Of a stretch of DNA of 64,000 bases, positions 54,239 to 62,259 are shown in pieces. Both the position numbers and the translations under genes were made by a program. How positions within the stretch are numbered: the stretch's first letter is position 1; the number at the start of each line of letters is the position of its first letter. The DNA comes from Vagococcus acidifermentans. GTDB taxonomy: Bacteria > Bacillota > Bacilli > Lactobacillales > Vagococcaceae. Under the pieces are notes generated by a model. The model ran no database searches. It was not told the origin of the DNA and saw only the letters and a list, made by a program, of their open reading frames with translations. Where the stretch lies: the NCBI RefSeq assembly GCF_003987655.1, contig NZ_NGKC01000001.1, forward strand, positions 186,001 through 250,000, written 5' to 3'.

Positions 54239-55405
54239 TTATCTTGCCTCCAGCATCTCAATGAAAGCCGCCACCCGGGTGTTGATTTGCTCAATATCAG
54301 CATTGGAATAGTCGGTTTCCAAGTAAAGGTAGGGCACATTTTTTTGCTCGTTGCAGAATTCTTTGATTTTCAAGGATTCAACCGAGAAAGGTGTACAGAA
54401 CTGCAAGACCATATCAATCACGCCATCCACTTGATAGTCATCAATCATCCGGTCTAAGAGGTCCAGGCGCGGCTGGTTGTCCGACAAACATGCGCAGCCG
54501 ATATCGATATATTTTTCGGCAAGTGCTTCGTACACATCTGGATTGGTTTCATCAACCAGCTTCTCAATCGGTTTGGCAACTGTGCAGTTTTCGAATGCGA
54601 CAATGTCACCGCCATGTTCTTCAATGGAACGGATGACCTTTTCCGTGACGCCGCCGATTGGTGAGCCGGTAATCAAAATACGCGGTCTTTTCGGACGAGT
54701 GGTGCTGTTATTGTGATAATCAGCAAGCACTTTCTCGGTGGAAGACTTCAGATTGCTCATGAGTGCTTCTTTGTCAAAGGAGTAATTCGCCCCGTACATC
54801 ACTTTGAAGATTTCCGAACCGCTGATGGCTGGAGGATTAAGCTTACCCAGTCCATAGAAGTTTTTGCGGGCCGTTCGTTCAGCGTTCATTTGCTTGATGG
54901 CGTCACGAATGGCATCTTCTGTAATCGTCACGTCGAGGAAATCCTCTAGTTTTTCTTTGAACCGGATAATCTCAGCTTTCCACAAAGCGAGCGCTTCGGC
55001 ACTGTTCCGCATATTTGGCAAGTGCATCAAATACATTTCTTTGAAATCTGCCATATATTCATACATTTTTTTCTTGCCGTCACAAGTCGCTTCGCCGACA
55101 ATCAAATCCGAGAAATAAAAATAGGGACACTTATCTGTTTTGCCAAAACCGTAGCTGGATTTTATCAGCGGGCACAGGTTTCTTGGCAGGTCTTCTTCCG
55201 CATCAGGAATCGTTTCGTCTGAAGTCGAACACAAACTGATTTGTAAAGCGCCGGCAGCAAGAGTAATTTCTTCGGGCATAAATGTGCAGTAGACACCGAT
55301 AATGGGCTTGCCTTCTTCCTTCAGTTTTTTCACGACTAGGAAACCTTCCCTGCGTGCTTCGGCAAACTCATCGAATACTTCCGGTAATTCAGTTTTTAAT
55401 TGCAT
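54239..55405 (-). CDS. Double-cubane-cluster-type anaerobic reductase (YjiM-like)
   Basis: This 388-residue protein of the HgdB/YjiM fold is encoded with one activator and no second subunit, unlike 2-hydroxyacyl-CoA dehydratases, which are heterodimers. It matches the single-subunit double-cubane cluster protein described from Carboxydothermus. Cysteines C40, C59, C78, C93 and C108 lie in the N-terminal half, and GCACLSDN and QFCTPFS in the C-terminal half. The known member reduces small molecules such as acetylene; the physiological substrate is unknown. GGAGAGA precedes the ATG. It should work only without oxygen. Confidence 0.88.
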   Translation of the reverse strand: MQLKTELPEVFDEFAEARREGFLVVKKLKEEGKPIIGVYCTFMPEEITLAAGALQISLCSTSDETIPDAEEDLPRNLCPLIKSSYGFGKTDKCPYFYFSDLIVGEATCDGKKKMYEYMADFKEMYLMHLPNMRNSAEALALWKAEIIRFKEKLEDFLDVTITEDAIRDAIKQMNAERTARKNFYGLGKLNPPAISGSEIFKVMYGANYSFDKEALMSNLKSSTEKVLADYHNNSTTRPKRPRILITGSPIGGVTEKVIRSIEEHGGDIVAFENCTVAKPIEKLVDETNPDVYEALAEKYIDIGCACLSDNQPRLDLLDRMIDDYQVDGVIDMVLQFCTPFSVESLKIKEFCNEQKNVPYLYLETDYSNADIEQINTRVAAFIEMLEAR

Positions 55406-55439
55406 GTCAATCTCTCCTGTTTTTTAGAATGTGAGGCTG

Positions 55440-55461
55440 CTTCTTAGGTAATCCTAAGAAG
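55440..55461 (-). promoter_or_regulatory. Leader hairpin upstream of the reductase gene
   Basis: CTTCTTAGG / CCTAAGAAG, 9-bp arms with a 4-nt loop, lie between the leader frame and the reductase start. There is no T tract. Confidence 0.5.
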
Positions 55462-55475
55462 ATGATGCACATCAC

Positions 55476-55514
55476 TCAAGACGAGTTGTACAGACTGTTG
55501 AATGTTTGTGTCAT
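55476..55514 (-). CDS. Possible 12-codon leader peptide
   Basis: ATG at 55514 has a very strong CAGGAGGTGAGG site and encodes MTQTFNSLYNSS then TGA. A TATAAT box lies ~32 bp upstream on the same strand. The frame is followed by the 9-bp hairpin and the reductase gene. The arrangement looks like a translated leader, but there is no run of a single amino acid to name an effector. Confidence 0.45.
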   Translation of the reverse strand: MTQTFNSLYNSS

Positions 55515-55969
55515 TGACCTCACCTCCTGGAGAGAATATTATAACAATGTAACTGAAAAAGGAGTTCCTTTCATTGTTACATAGTTAACAAATGGGTTTG
55601 AAAAATAGTTTTTAGTGAGCGGTGCGCGTGGCCAAACATAAATTGATGCCGCACTAAGTTTATTATAATCTAGAACAACTTAACTATTCAACACCAAAAT
55701 GTTTGTGAAATTCGAGATTAAAAAAACTTTTTTTCAAAAAATGCGCGAGTAGGTAAAAAAATGGCGGAAACAGACTTGCGTTATCTATTAATATGTATAA
55801 TAAATGATTAAAGGATGAGTTAAATCAGCAATAATACGAAACATAGGGGATAAAACGGTTCAGACTTAGAAATGATACGAGCTGAACGTTATCTATATGT
55901 TAGATAAAATCAACTTGCGTGATGCTTCGTTAAGGCGGTGTGCCCGGCAATTGGTTTAAGGGGGCAAAC

Positions 55970-56018
55970 TTTACAAATAGTATAAAACGTGGTAAACTCG
56001 TAATCGAGTGATAACGAG
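55970..56018 (+). promoter_or_regulatory. Promoter-operator of levR
   Basis: TTTACA (55970-55975), 17 bp, TAAACT (55993-55998). Overlapping the -10 box is AAACTCGTAATCGAG and, further on, AACGAG (56013-56018), an inverted repeat. The same boxes, spacing and operator occur before the dehydrogenase gene at 59.0 kb, so one repressor, probably the DeoR protein at 60.2 kb, should control both. Confidence 0.7.
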
Positions 56019-56128
56019 CGCGTTCGATATAGTACTGAGTGATAAAGTGACACACACCAGACATTAAGTGCAACGAAAGAAGAAACTAGCGATCATGAAA
56101 AAAAGTTGCTGAAAAACTATCGCACATA

Positions 56129-56143
56129 TTGAAAGCGGTTGCT
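56129..56143 (+). promoter_or_regulatory. cre site (CcpA) in the levR leader
   Basis: TTGAAAGCGGTTGCT fits the consensus WTGNAANCGNWNNCW at every defined position. It lies downstream of the promoter and 24 bp before the start codon, a position where CcpA can block elongation. Confidence 0.65.
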
Positions 56144-56166
56144 TTCTCAGAAAGGAAACAGGTAGC

Positions 56167-58749
56167 ATGAAAAAAAGAATTGACCACATTTTTAAACTGC
56201 TTCAAGACAGTTGTGCAGTCATTGGAGATAAAGATATTGAAAATGGAACATTTGGTGTTACCTCGTCGGATTTGGAAAAATTATCAGGTTATTCAAGAAG
56301 TAACATCAGTCGTGATTTAACGCAGTTGGTGAAGGCAAAAAAAATTATTCGAATCGGCGGCCGTCCGGTTCATTTTATTAGCCGTGAACTTCCCGGGCTA
56401 AAAAAGTATTCTGCTGAAAAAATCACCCAATGCACATTTCAATCAATGGAAGAATTGATTGATGTGATCGCACCGCTATCAGAACGAGCAGCTGAGGCAG
56501 GCGACAAAAATGCGTTTTCCGATTTGATTGGTGCCGACAAGAGTATGAAAAATCAAATAAAACAAGCTGTTGCAGGTATTTTATATCCTCCTAATGGGTT
56601 GAGTACTTTGTTGATTGGTGAAACAGGTGTTGGGAAAACAACATTTGCGAATACCATGCATCGTTTTGCCTTGAATGAGCATGCTTTTTCTGAAGATGCA
56701 CCGTACGTTGTGTTTAATTGCGCAGATTATTCGGGCAATCCGCAACTGCTGCTGTCCCATTTATTCGGGCACGCTAAAGGTGCATTTACCGGGGCCGAAA
56801 AAGAAACGGAAGGCTTGGTTGCCCAAGCGGATGGAGGCATCTTATTTTTAGATGAAATCCACCGGCTGCCGCCAGAAGGACAAGAAATGCTCTTTTCATT
56901 GATGGACAGGGGTGAATACCGGCGCCTCGGTGAATCATCTGTTGTCAGAAAAGCTAATGTCATGATTATTGCCGCCACAACTGAAGATCCTCAGGAAGCC
57001 ATATTACAGACATTTTTAAGGCGAATTCCAAACGTTATACGAATTCCTTCATTAAGAGAACGTTCGATAGAGGAGCGCCTGGAACTGATACAGCTTTATT
57101 TTAAAAGCGAATCCAAAGTGATAAACAGACCAGTAAAAGTATCCACTGATGTTGCGAATGCGTTGCTGTTTTATGAATGCACAAATAATTTGGGACAGTT
57201 GGTCAATGATATAAAACTGTCTACTGCAAGTGCTTTTTCTGAAAGTTTAGCAGAATCAAAGCAAGAAGTGACTGTCAGTTTAGCCAATCTGCCAAAGCAT
57301 CACTTTGATTTTTTTGATATTCTTGAAGAACAAAGAAAGCATGACTTTGACTGGCAGGGGAAAGAATGGCTGTCCTTTAATCCGAACGAAGCCCCGGAAT
57401 CAATTGAGGAACTAGTCAGCAATATGCAGCAAGAGTCAGATTTTTATCGGAAACTGGAACGGAACTCTAAAAATTATTTTGAAAAAGGATTAGGCTCTGA
57501 GGATATAAGAAAATACATTGACGAAGAAACCATGAAGTATTTTGGAGCGGATTATTTTGGCAGAAAGCATTCAGAAACAGAGAAACCGATTTATAAAATC
57601 ATTCCGGAAAATCAGTACACATTCCTGAAAGGCGTGATTGTTTCAGTCCTTGGAGAACATGGCATTATATTAGATGACCAGTCATTGATTGGCCTTTTGA
57701 TTCATTTAAAAAATGTCATCGGTAAGGTGCAAGATGGCAGTTACAGCAGCAATTATCGAAATGATGTGAAAAAAAGCAAATCGTTATCATATCAAATGAT
57801 GGCGGAAAAAATTGTCAGCCGGTTGAATGCGCACTACGGGGTGTCGATTCCAACCTATGAAACGAGTTTGCTTGCGTTGTTTTTGGATTCTCTTGACAGT
57901 CATAAAGAAGAGAGTAAAGTGGGTATTTTAGTGATCACGCATGGCAACAGCAGCGGAAAAGACATGGCAGATGTGGCAAATCATTTGTTGCAAGTAGACC
58001 ATGCACACGGCTTGTGCCTGCCGTTGGATGAAACGGTAGGTACAGTGCTGAAACAAGCGATTGAAACCGTGCGTCAAATTGATGAAGGGAAAGGTGTTTT
58101 ATTACTAGTAGACATGGGGTCATTGACTAATTTTTCTGAGATTATCAAAGAAGAAACAGGGATTGAAACCGCACTGATTAATTGTGTGAGCACACCTCAT
58201 GTGCTTGAGGCAACACGCTTAGCAGTCGGCAATACATACCCATTGACAGAACTTGTAGAAATCATCAAAGATAGCGGCAGGGAGTACCGCAATGTCCGCT
58301 ATAATAAAATGCCGGCAGTTAGTGAAGATATCCTTGATACGAAAACAAAAACCAAAGTCTTGAAATTGATTGAAGAAACGACGACATTTATTAATGTGAT
58401 AAAAGTCAGCAAAATATTAGAAGAAGCATATCACCTTATTTTGGAACGCACCGGTATTAGTCACAGTTCGTCATTATATATTAAATACATGTTTCATACT
58501 GTCAGCATGCTGGAGAGGGCAATCCAAAAAAATGCGTTGACATATTATAATTTTGACGAGAAAATCAGTGAATTTGAAGTCATTTATACGATTGTTCAAG
58601 AGGCGTTCAAAGAGGTACAAGCTGCTTTTGGCATTGAAATCGATAAAGGCGAAATAGCCTATGTGGCTGAAATATTTTATTTTGCAGATTTTCAAGTCAA
58701 TACGACTGCGCTGCCTGCTTGGCCTGATTACATAAAAGAGATTAGCTGA
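56167..58749 (+). CDS. levR: LevR-type sigma-54 activator with PTS-regulated domains
   Basis: This 860-residue activator has an N-terminal helix-turn-helix region (about residues 30-60) and a sigma-54 AAA+ domain with Walker A GETGVGKT (151-158), GAFTGA (205-210) and Walker B GGILFLDE (223-230). PRD1 lies at ~470-560, an EIIA-Man-like domain from ~583 (GILVITHGNSSG) and PRD2 at ~750-855. PTS phosphorylation of the His residues sets its activity. Its target is the sigma-54 promoter of the PTS operon at 61.27 kb. It is controlled itself by the operator and cre site upstream. levR names the family; the sugar is probably ribitol. Confidence 0.93.
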   Translation: MKKRIDHIFKLLQDSCAVIGDKDIENGTFGVTSSDLEKLSGYSRSNISRDLTQLVKAKKIIRIGGRPVHFISRELPGLKKYSAEKITQCTFQSMEELIDVIAPLSERAAEAGDKNAFSDLIGADKSMKNQIKQAVAGILYPPNGLSTLLIGETGVGKTTFANTMHRFALNEHAFSEDAPYVVFNCADYSGNPQLLLSHLFGHAKGAFTGAEKETEGLVAQADGGILFLDEIHRLPPEGQEMLFSLMDRGEYRRLGESSVVRKANVMIIAATTEDPQEAILQTFLRRIPNVIRIPSLRERSIEERLELIQLYFKSESKVINRPVKVSTDVANALLFYECTNNLGQLVNDIKLSTASAFSESLAESKQEVTVSLANLPKHHFDFFDILEEQRKHDFDWQGKEWLSFNPNEAPESIEELVSNMQQESDFYRKLERNSKNYFEKGLGSEDIRKYIDEETMKYFGADYFGRKHSETEKPIYKIIPENQYTFLKGVIVSVLGEHGIILDDQSLIGLLIHLKNVIGKVQDGSYSSNYRNDVKKSKSLSYQMMAEKIVSRLNAHYGVSIPTYETSLLALFLDSLDSHKEESKVGILVITHGNSSGKDMADVANHLLQVDHAHGLCLPLDETVGTVLKQAIETVRQIDEGKGVLLLVDMGSLTNFSEIIKEETGIETALINCVSTPHVLEATRLAVGNTYPLTELVEIIKDSGREYRNVRYNKMPAVSEDILDTKTKTKVLKLIEETTTFINVIKVSKILEEAYHLILERTGISHSSSLYIKYMFHTVSMLERAIQKNALTYYNFDEKISEFEVIYTIVQEAFKEVQAAFGIEIDKGEIAYVAEIFYFADFQVNTTALPAWPDYIKEIS

Positions 58750-58848
58750 TAACACGTTAACCGTTAGTCCTTTGTCGTATAAATTAAAATTTGGAGTTGT
58801 TTATCTTACCAGTTCTTTTTTCACTAGGTAGCTTATTACTATCAAGTT

Positions 58849-58884
58849 AACACTCGAATGAAGATGCCTCTTTATTCGAGTGTT
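58849..58884 (+). terminator. Terminator after levR
   Basis: AACACTCGAATGAA pairs with TTTATTCGAGTGTT (58871-58884), followed by T6. The right arm carries TTTATTCGAGT, which also occurs in the dehydrogenase promoter. Confidence 0.8.
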
Positions 58885-59012
58885 TTTTTTGCGTTTATTC
58901 GAGCCTGAAAAAGAAAGATCAACCATTTAAAGACTCAGCGGCTGTTGTTTTATGTGATGAGCAACACGTTATAAAAAAACATCATCTGCCTCTTCACTCG
59001 ATAACAAGCTTA

Positions 59013-59081
59013 AACAAGCGTTTACAAACAATTAATTTTGTGATAAACTCGTTATCGAGCGAAAAACGAGTTTATTCGAGT
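59013..59081 (+). promoter_or_regulatory. Promoter-operator and cre of the dehydrogenase-deoR unit
   Basis: TTTACA (59021-59026), 17 bp, TAAACT (59044-59049): the same boxes and spacing as before levR. AAACTCGTT (59045-59053) and AACGAGTTT (59065-59073) form a perfect inverted repeat, followed by TTTATTCGAGT. A cre-like 15-mer on the minus strand (59013-59027, one mismatch) covers the -35 box. Confidence 0.7.
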
Positions 59082-59101
59082 AAAGACAGGAGGAAATTAT
59101 C

Positions 59102-60181
59102 ATGACAGTAAGTGTAACATCATTAAAGTACCGATTAACTAAACCGGGAGTCATTGAGGAGGTGGAAGAGCAACTTAGCATTCCTGACGGCTGGGTCGCT
59201 GTTAAGCCGACTCTTGCGAGCATTTGTCATGCCGATTTACGCTATTTTACAGGTAACCGCCGGCCAGAAGCATTGGCTAAAAAATTGCCGATGGCCCTGC
59301 TTCACGAAGGAATCGGCGTAGTCACCGAGTCACAGTCAGATGATTTTTCAGCTGGTGATCGCGTGGTGATTGTACCTAATATTCCAGGGCAGGTATTAAA
59401 CCCTGAGATAGCGCAAAAAGAAGGCGTTCCTGTGAACTATTCTAAAGGCAATGCTTTTTTGGGAAGTGGTTATGACGGCATTGCCCAAAGTTGTCTTGTA
59501 CACCCCGCAGCTTGCCTGGTAAAAATTCCGGATGAAATTTCAGATGAAATTGCTGTTTTAGCCGAATTATCTACTGTTTCGTATCATTCCATCAGCCATA
59601 TACGCTCAAAATTACTCGATAAGAGTCAAAAAATTGCTCTTTTTGGTGATGGTCCAGTAGGTTATTTCACGGCAAGTATGATAAAATATCTGTATGAAGT
59701 TGAAAAAGAACGTTTTGTGGTGTTCGGAGCGGATGATAAAAAACTTGCCAAATTTGATTTCGTTCACACGGAAAATGTTTTGACTTATGATTTTGCCAAT
59801 AGTCCGGAACGGTATGACGCTCTGCTTGAATGTACAGGGGGAGCATTCAGCGAAAATGCCATCAATCAAGCGATTGATATTGCCGATTCCTGTGCGGATA
59901 TCATCTTAATGGGTGTGACGGAAAAAAGGGTGCCTATTAATACGCGGGATGTGCTTGAAAAAGGCTTGTCGCTGCATGGCAGCAGCCGTTCGTCTACAGA
60001 AGATTTTAAAGCTGTAATCACGGGAATGAAAAACCCTGATTATCAACAAGCGTTGAGAAAGATTCTTCCTGATCATCAAGACGTGGTGAAGACGGGTGCA
60101 GAATTCCAGCAAGTCATGGCACGTGTAGCGGAAAATCCGGGTTGGCAAAAAACACTTATCAACTTTAATTGGGATAGATAG
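59102..60181 (+). CDS. TarJ-like ribitol-5-phosphate dehydrogenase
   Basis: This 359-residue zinc-type medium-chain dehydrogenase resembles TarJ: VAVKPTLASICHADLRYFTGNRRPEALAKKLPMALLHEGIGVV, with the metal ligands Cys and His-Glu in SICHADLRY and LLHEG, and a Rossmann motif IALFGDGPVGYF. TarJ makes ribitol 5-phosphate for teichoic acid. Beside a PTS, two regulators and rpiB, this copy more likely oxidises ribitol 5-phosphate to ribulose 5-phosphate. AGGAGG precedes the ATG. Confidence 0.85.
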   Translation: MTVSVTSLKYRLTKPGVIEEVEEQLSIPDGWVAVKPTLASICHADLRYFTGNRRPEALAKKLPMALLHEGIGVVTESQSDDFSAGDRVVIVPNIPGQVLNPEIAQKEGVPVNYSKGNAFLGSGYDGIAQSCLVHPAACLVKIPDEISDEIAVLAELSTVSYHSISHIRSKLLDKSQKIALFGDGPVGYFTASMIKYLYEVEKERFVVFGADDKKLAKFDFVHTENVLTYDFANSPERYDALLECTGGAFSENAINQAIDIADSCADIILMGVTEKRVPINTRDVLEKGLSLHGSSRSSTEDFKAVITGMKNPDYQQALRKILPDHQDVVKTGAEFQQVMARVAENPGWQKTLINFNWDR

Positions 60182-60192
60182 GGGCCGATAAT

Positions 60193-60954
60193 GTGTTGAC
60201 TGATGAGAGAAGATTTAAAATCCTTGAATCAATAAAAGAGAAACAGTTCGTTTCTGTGAATGATTTGTCTGAAGAGTTTTCAGTACATGAGACGACCATC
60301 AGAAGAGATTTGGATGCGTTGGAGGAAAAAGGGCTGGTTGCTAGAATTCACGGCGGTGTCATTCCTTCCAATGTCAAAAAAGAAGAGTCGCCGTTTGATG
60401 AGCGGCAGACAGAAAATTTGGCAGAAAAAAAGCGTATCGGGATGTATGCAGCTGAGATGATTCAGGATAATGACAGTGTTATTCTTGATTCAGGCACAAC
60501 AACATTACAGATTGCTAAACATTTGACGGGCCGTAAAAACTTGACGGTCATTACGAATGATATTAACATCGCCACTGTTTTGCGGAAAAACCGTGATATC
60601 AAGACGATTGTCACAGGCGGTATGGTGTATCATGACAGTTACATGCTCAATGGCATGCTGACAAATGACGCGCTGAAAAATATTTTTGTTGACAAAGCAT
60701 TTATGGCAACGCCAGCTTTTGATTTGAGGACAGGGTTGAATCATTTTGATGAGTATTTAATCCCGGCTAAAAAAGAAATGCTTTTGTCGGCGCAACAAAT
60801 CATAGTCGTCGCGGATTTTTCCAAAATCGGGAAGAAAGCCTTGTATGCTTTTTGGCCGATTGAGAAGATAGATTTACTAGTGACTGATACAAATGTAGAT
60901 GGTGAAACAATTGACAGTTTGGCAGCTAAAGGCTTGAGTGTGGAACAGGTTTAA
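60193..60954 (+). CDS. DeoR-family regulator of the pentitol locus
   Basis: This ~253-residue regulator has a DeoR helix-turn-helix (VNDLSEEFSVHETTIRRDLDALEEKGLVARIHGG, residues ~22-55) and a sugar-phosphate sensor domain (DSGTTTLQIAKHLTG, ITNDINIATVLR, DKAFMATPAFDLRTGLNHFD). The start is GTG 60193 or TTG 60196. It is cotranscribed with the dehydrogenase and probably represses the two AAACTCGT operator promoters, responding to a pentitol or pentulose phosphate. Confidence 0.88.
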   Translation: MLTDERRFKILESIKEKQFVSVNDLSEEFSVHETTIRRDLDALEEKGLVARIHGGVIPSNVKKEESPFDERQTENLAEKKRIGMYAAEMIQDNDSVILDSGTTTLQIAKHLTGRKNLTVITNDINIATVLRKNRDIKTIVTGGMVYHDSYMLNGMLTNDALKNIFVDKAFMATPAFDLRTGLNHFDEYLIPAKKEMLLSAQQIIVVADFSKIGKKALYAFWPIEKIDLLVTDTNVDGETIDSLAAKGLSVEQV

Positions 60955-60987
60955 CGATTAAGGTTGTTTGGATATGCTAATTTGTTA

Positions 60988-61020
60988 AAAGACGAGTGCT
61001 CGTTTAGAGTGCCCGTCTTT
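60988..61020 (+). terminator. Terminator after the deoR-type gene
   Basis: AAAGACGAGTGCTC / GAGTGCCCGTCTTT stem with two mismatches and a 5-nt loop, followed by T4. Confidence 0.8.
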
Positions 61021-61200
61021 TTTTGATATTTTCAGGAGAGATAAGAGTGTTTCGTAACAGGTAATATCTGTGTTGTTTTTTAACACAGATACAAAAAAAT
61101 CTGCAATAGACTAATCGGCTTTGTGTTAGCGTTTTAAAAAATCGTATATAAGACGTGCCAGCTGATGCTTGTGACGAAATAGTTGTCATAAAAAAAGTGG

Positions 61201-61222
61201 AAACGTTGGTATGGCAACGTTT
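61201..61222 (+). promoter_or_regulatory. Palindrome upstream of the sigma-54 promoter
   Basis: AAACGTTG (61201-61208) and CAACGTTT (61215-61222) form a perfect inverted repeat about 50 bp upstream of the -24 box, where an activator of the LevR class would bind. It could also fold as a hairpin. Confidence 0.5.
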
Positions 61223-61273
61223 TTATGTTTTTGTCAGAAGAAATGTAACAAAGAAAAAATGACACAGATAACT

Positions 61274-61289
61274 TGGCACGAGACTTGCT
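61274..61289 (+). promoter_or_regulatory. Sigma-54 promoter of the PTS operon
   Basis: TGGCACGAGACTTGCT contains the -24 TGGCACG and -12 TTGCT elements at exact sigma-54 spacing. It lies 29 bp before the EIIA start. It fits the sigma-54 activator encoded at 56.2 kb. Confidence 0.88.
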
Positions 61290-61317
61290 ATATAGTAATT
61301 GAAAGGAAGTGAAGTAG

Positions 61318-61731
61318 ATGCAGGGAATACTGATTGTCACTCATGGCAAAATGGCAGAAGGACTGATGGACAGTTTAGAGTTGATTATGGGAGCACAAAG
61401 CAATTATCGCACGTTAAGTTTGTGTCATGGCGACAATATTAATTTATTTGCTGAACAAATCCAAGAAGAAATTAAAGCCTTGGATACCGGCAGCGGCGTT
61501 ATTGTTTTTGCTGATTTGTTTTCTGCGAGTCCTTACAATCAGACAGCAATGGGCTTGAAACATCTGACAGGTCAAAAAGTCCGGTTGATTTCAGGCGTTA
61601 ATTTACCCATGCTGGTAGAAGCATTCAATCAACGAATGCTCGGCACGTCATTGGATGATATGTACAAATCAGTCATGTCTGTCGGAAAGGATGGGATTAA
61701 GGAATTTTTTGAAGAACTCGAACGCGTGTAA
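61318..61731 (+). CDS. PTS EIIA, mannose class
   Basis: This 137-residue EIIA-Man-type protein has the phospho-accepting His9 in ILIVTHGKMAEGL and the GSGVIVFADLFSASPYNQTA segment. It passes phosphate from HPr to EIIB. It is the first gene of the sigma-54 PTS operon, with a GGAAGTGAAG site upstream. The low similarity among EIIA-Man proteins prevents a substrate call from sequence alone; context suggests a pentitol. Confidence 0.93.
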   Translation: MQGILIVTHGKMAEGLMDSLELIMGAQSNYRTLSLCHGDNINLFAEQIQEEIKALDTGSGVIVFADLFSASPYNQTAMGLKHLTGQKVRLISGVNLPMLVEAFNQRMLGTSLDDMYKSVMSVGKDGIKEFFEELERV

Positions 61732-61758
61732 CGCAAGTCTAATTTAGAGGAGAGATTG

Positions 61759-62235
61759 ATGATGGGTAGCATTGTATTGGCAAGAATAGATGACCGTTTG
61801 ATTCACGGACAGGTAATGACAGCGTGGCTGCAGTATACTGGCGGCAATCATATTGTGATTGTTGATGAACCGACAGCAGCGGATGAATTTACCAAATCTA
61901 TTATTTCTATGGCTGTACCAAGCGGTATTGATTTAACGATTGCCGGGGTGGAAGAAGGGACGGAGGTATTGAAAAACCTGCCGGCAAATGACCGTGTCAT
62001 TATTTTAACGAAAGGTCCGGAAACTTATTTGCAGTTGATAGAAAATGGCGTGCCTCTTGAAAAAATAATTATTGGGGGCATGGGTGCAAATAAAAACAGA
62101 AGCAAGTTTTATAAGAATATTTCGGCTTCGGAAGAAGAAAAAGAAATTTTCCGGAAAATTATTGAGCATGGCTGCGAGTTAGAGGTCCATATTATTCCAG
62201 ATGAGAAAGCTGTGTCAGTGAAAGGTATTTTATAA
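61759..62235 (+). CDS. PTS EIIB, mannose class
   Basis: This 158-residue EIIB-Man-type protein has the active His15 in VLARIDDRLIHGQVMTAWLQ. The chosen ATG at 61759 follows a GAGGAGAG site; an adjacent ATG at 61756 is possible. It takes phosphate from EIIA and transfers it to the incoming sugar alcohol. It is translationally close to EIIA and EIIC. Confidence 0.93.
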   Translation: MMGSIVLARIDDRLIHGQVMTAWLQYTGGNHIVIVDEPTAADEFTKSIISMAVPSGIDLTIAGVEEGTEVLKNLPANDRVIILTKGPETYLQLIENGVPLEKIIIGGMGANKNRSKFYKNISASEEEKEIFRKIIEHGCELEVHIIPDEKAVSVKGIL

Positions 62236-62259
62236 AAAAATTACAAGGAGGAAAAAAGT

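Noticed and set aside
54239-55405. 2-hydroxyglutaryl-CoA dehydratase subunit in glutamate fermentation
   Set aside because: Only one dehydratase-like subunit is present and no CoA-transferase or hydroxyglutarate dehydrogenase; the double-cubane reductase layout fits better.
59102-60181. TarJ for teichoic acid synthesis
   Set aside because: No tarI or other tar gene adjoins it; two regulators, a PTS and rpiB surround it, favouring catabolism.
61201-61222. cre site before the PTS operon
   Set aside because: The palindrome lacks the cre core order; an activator site is more likely.
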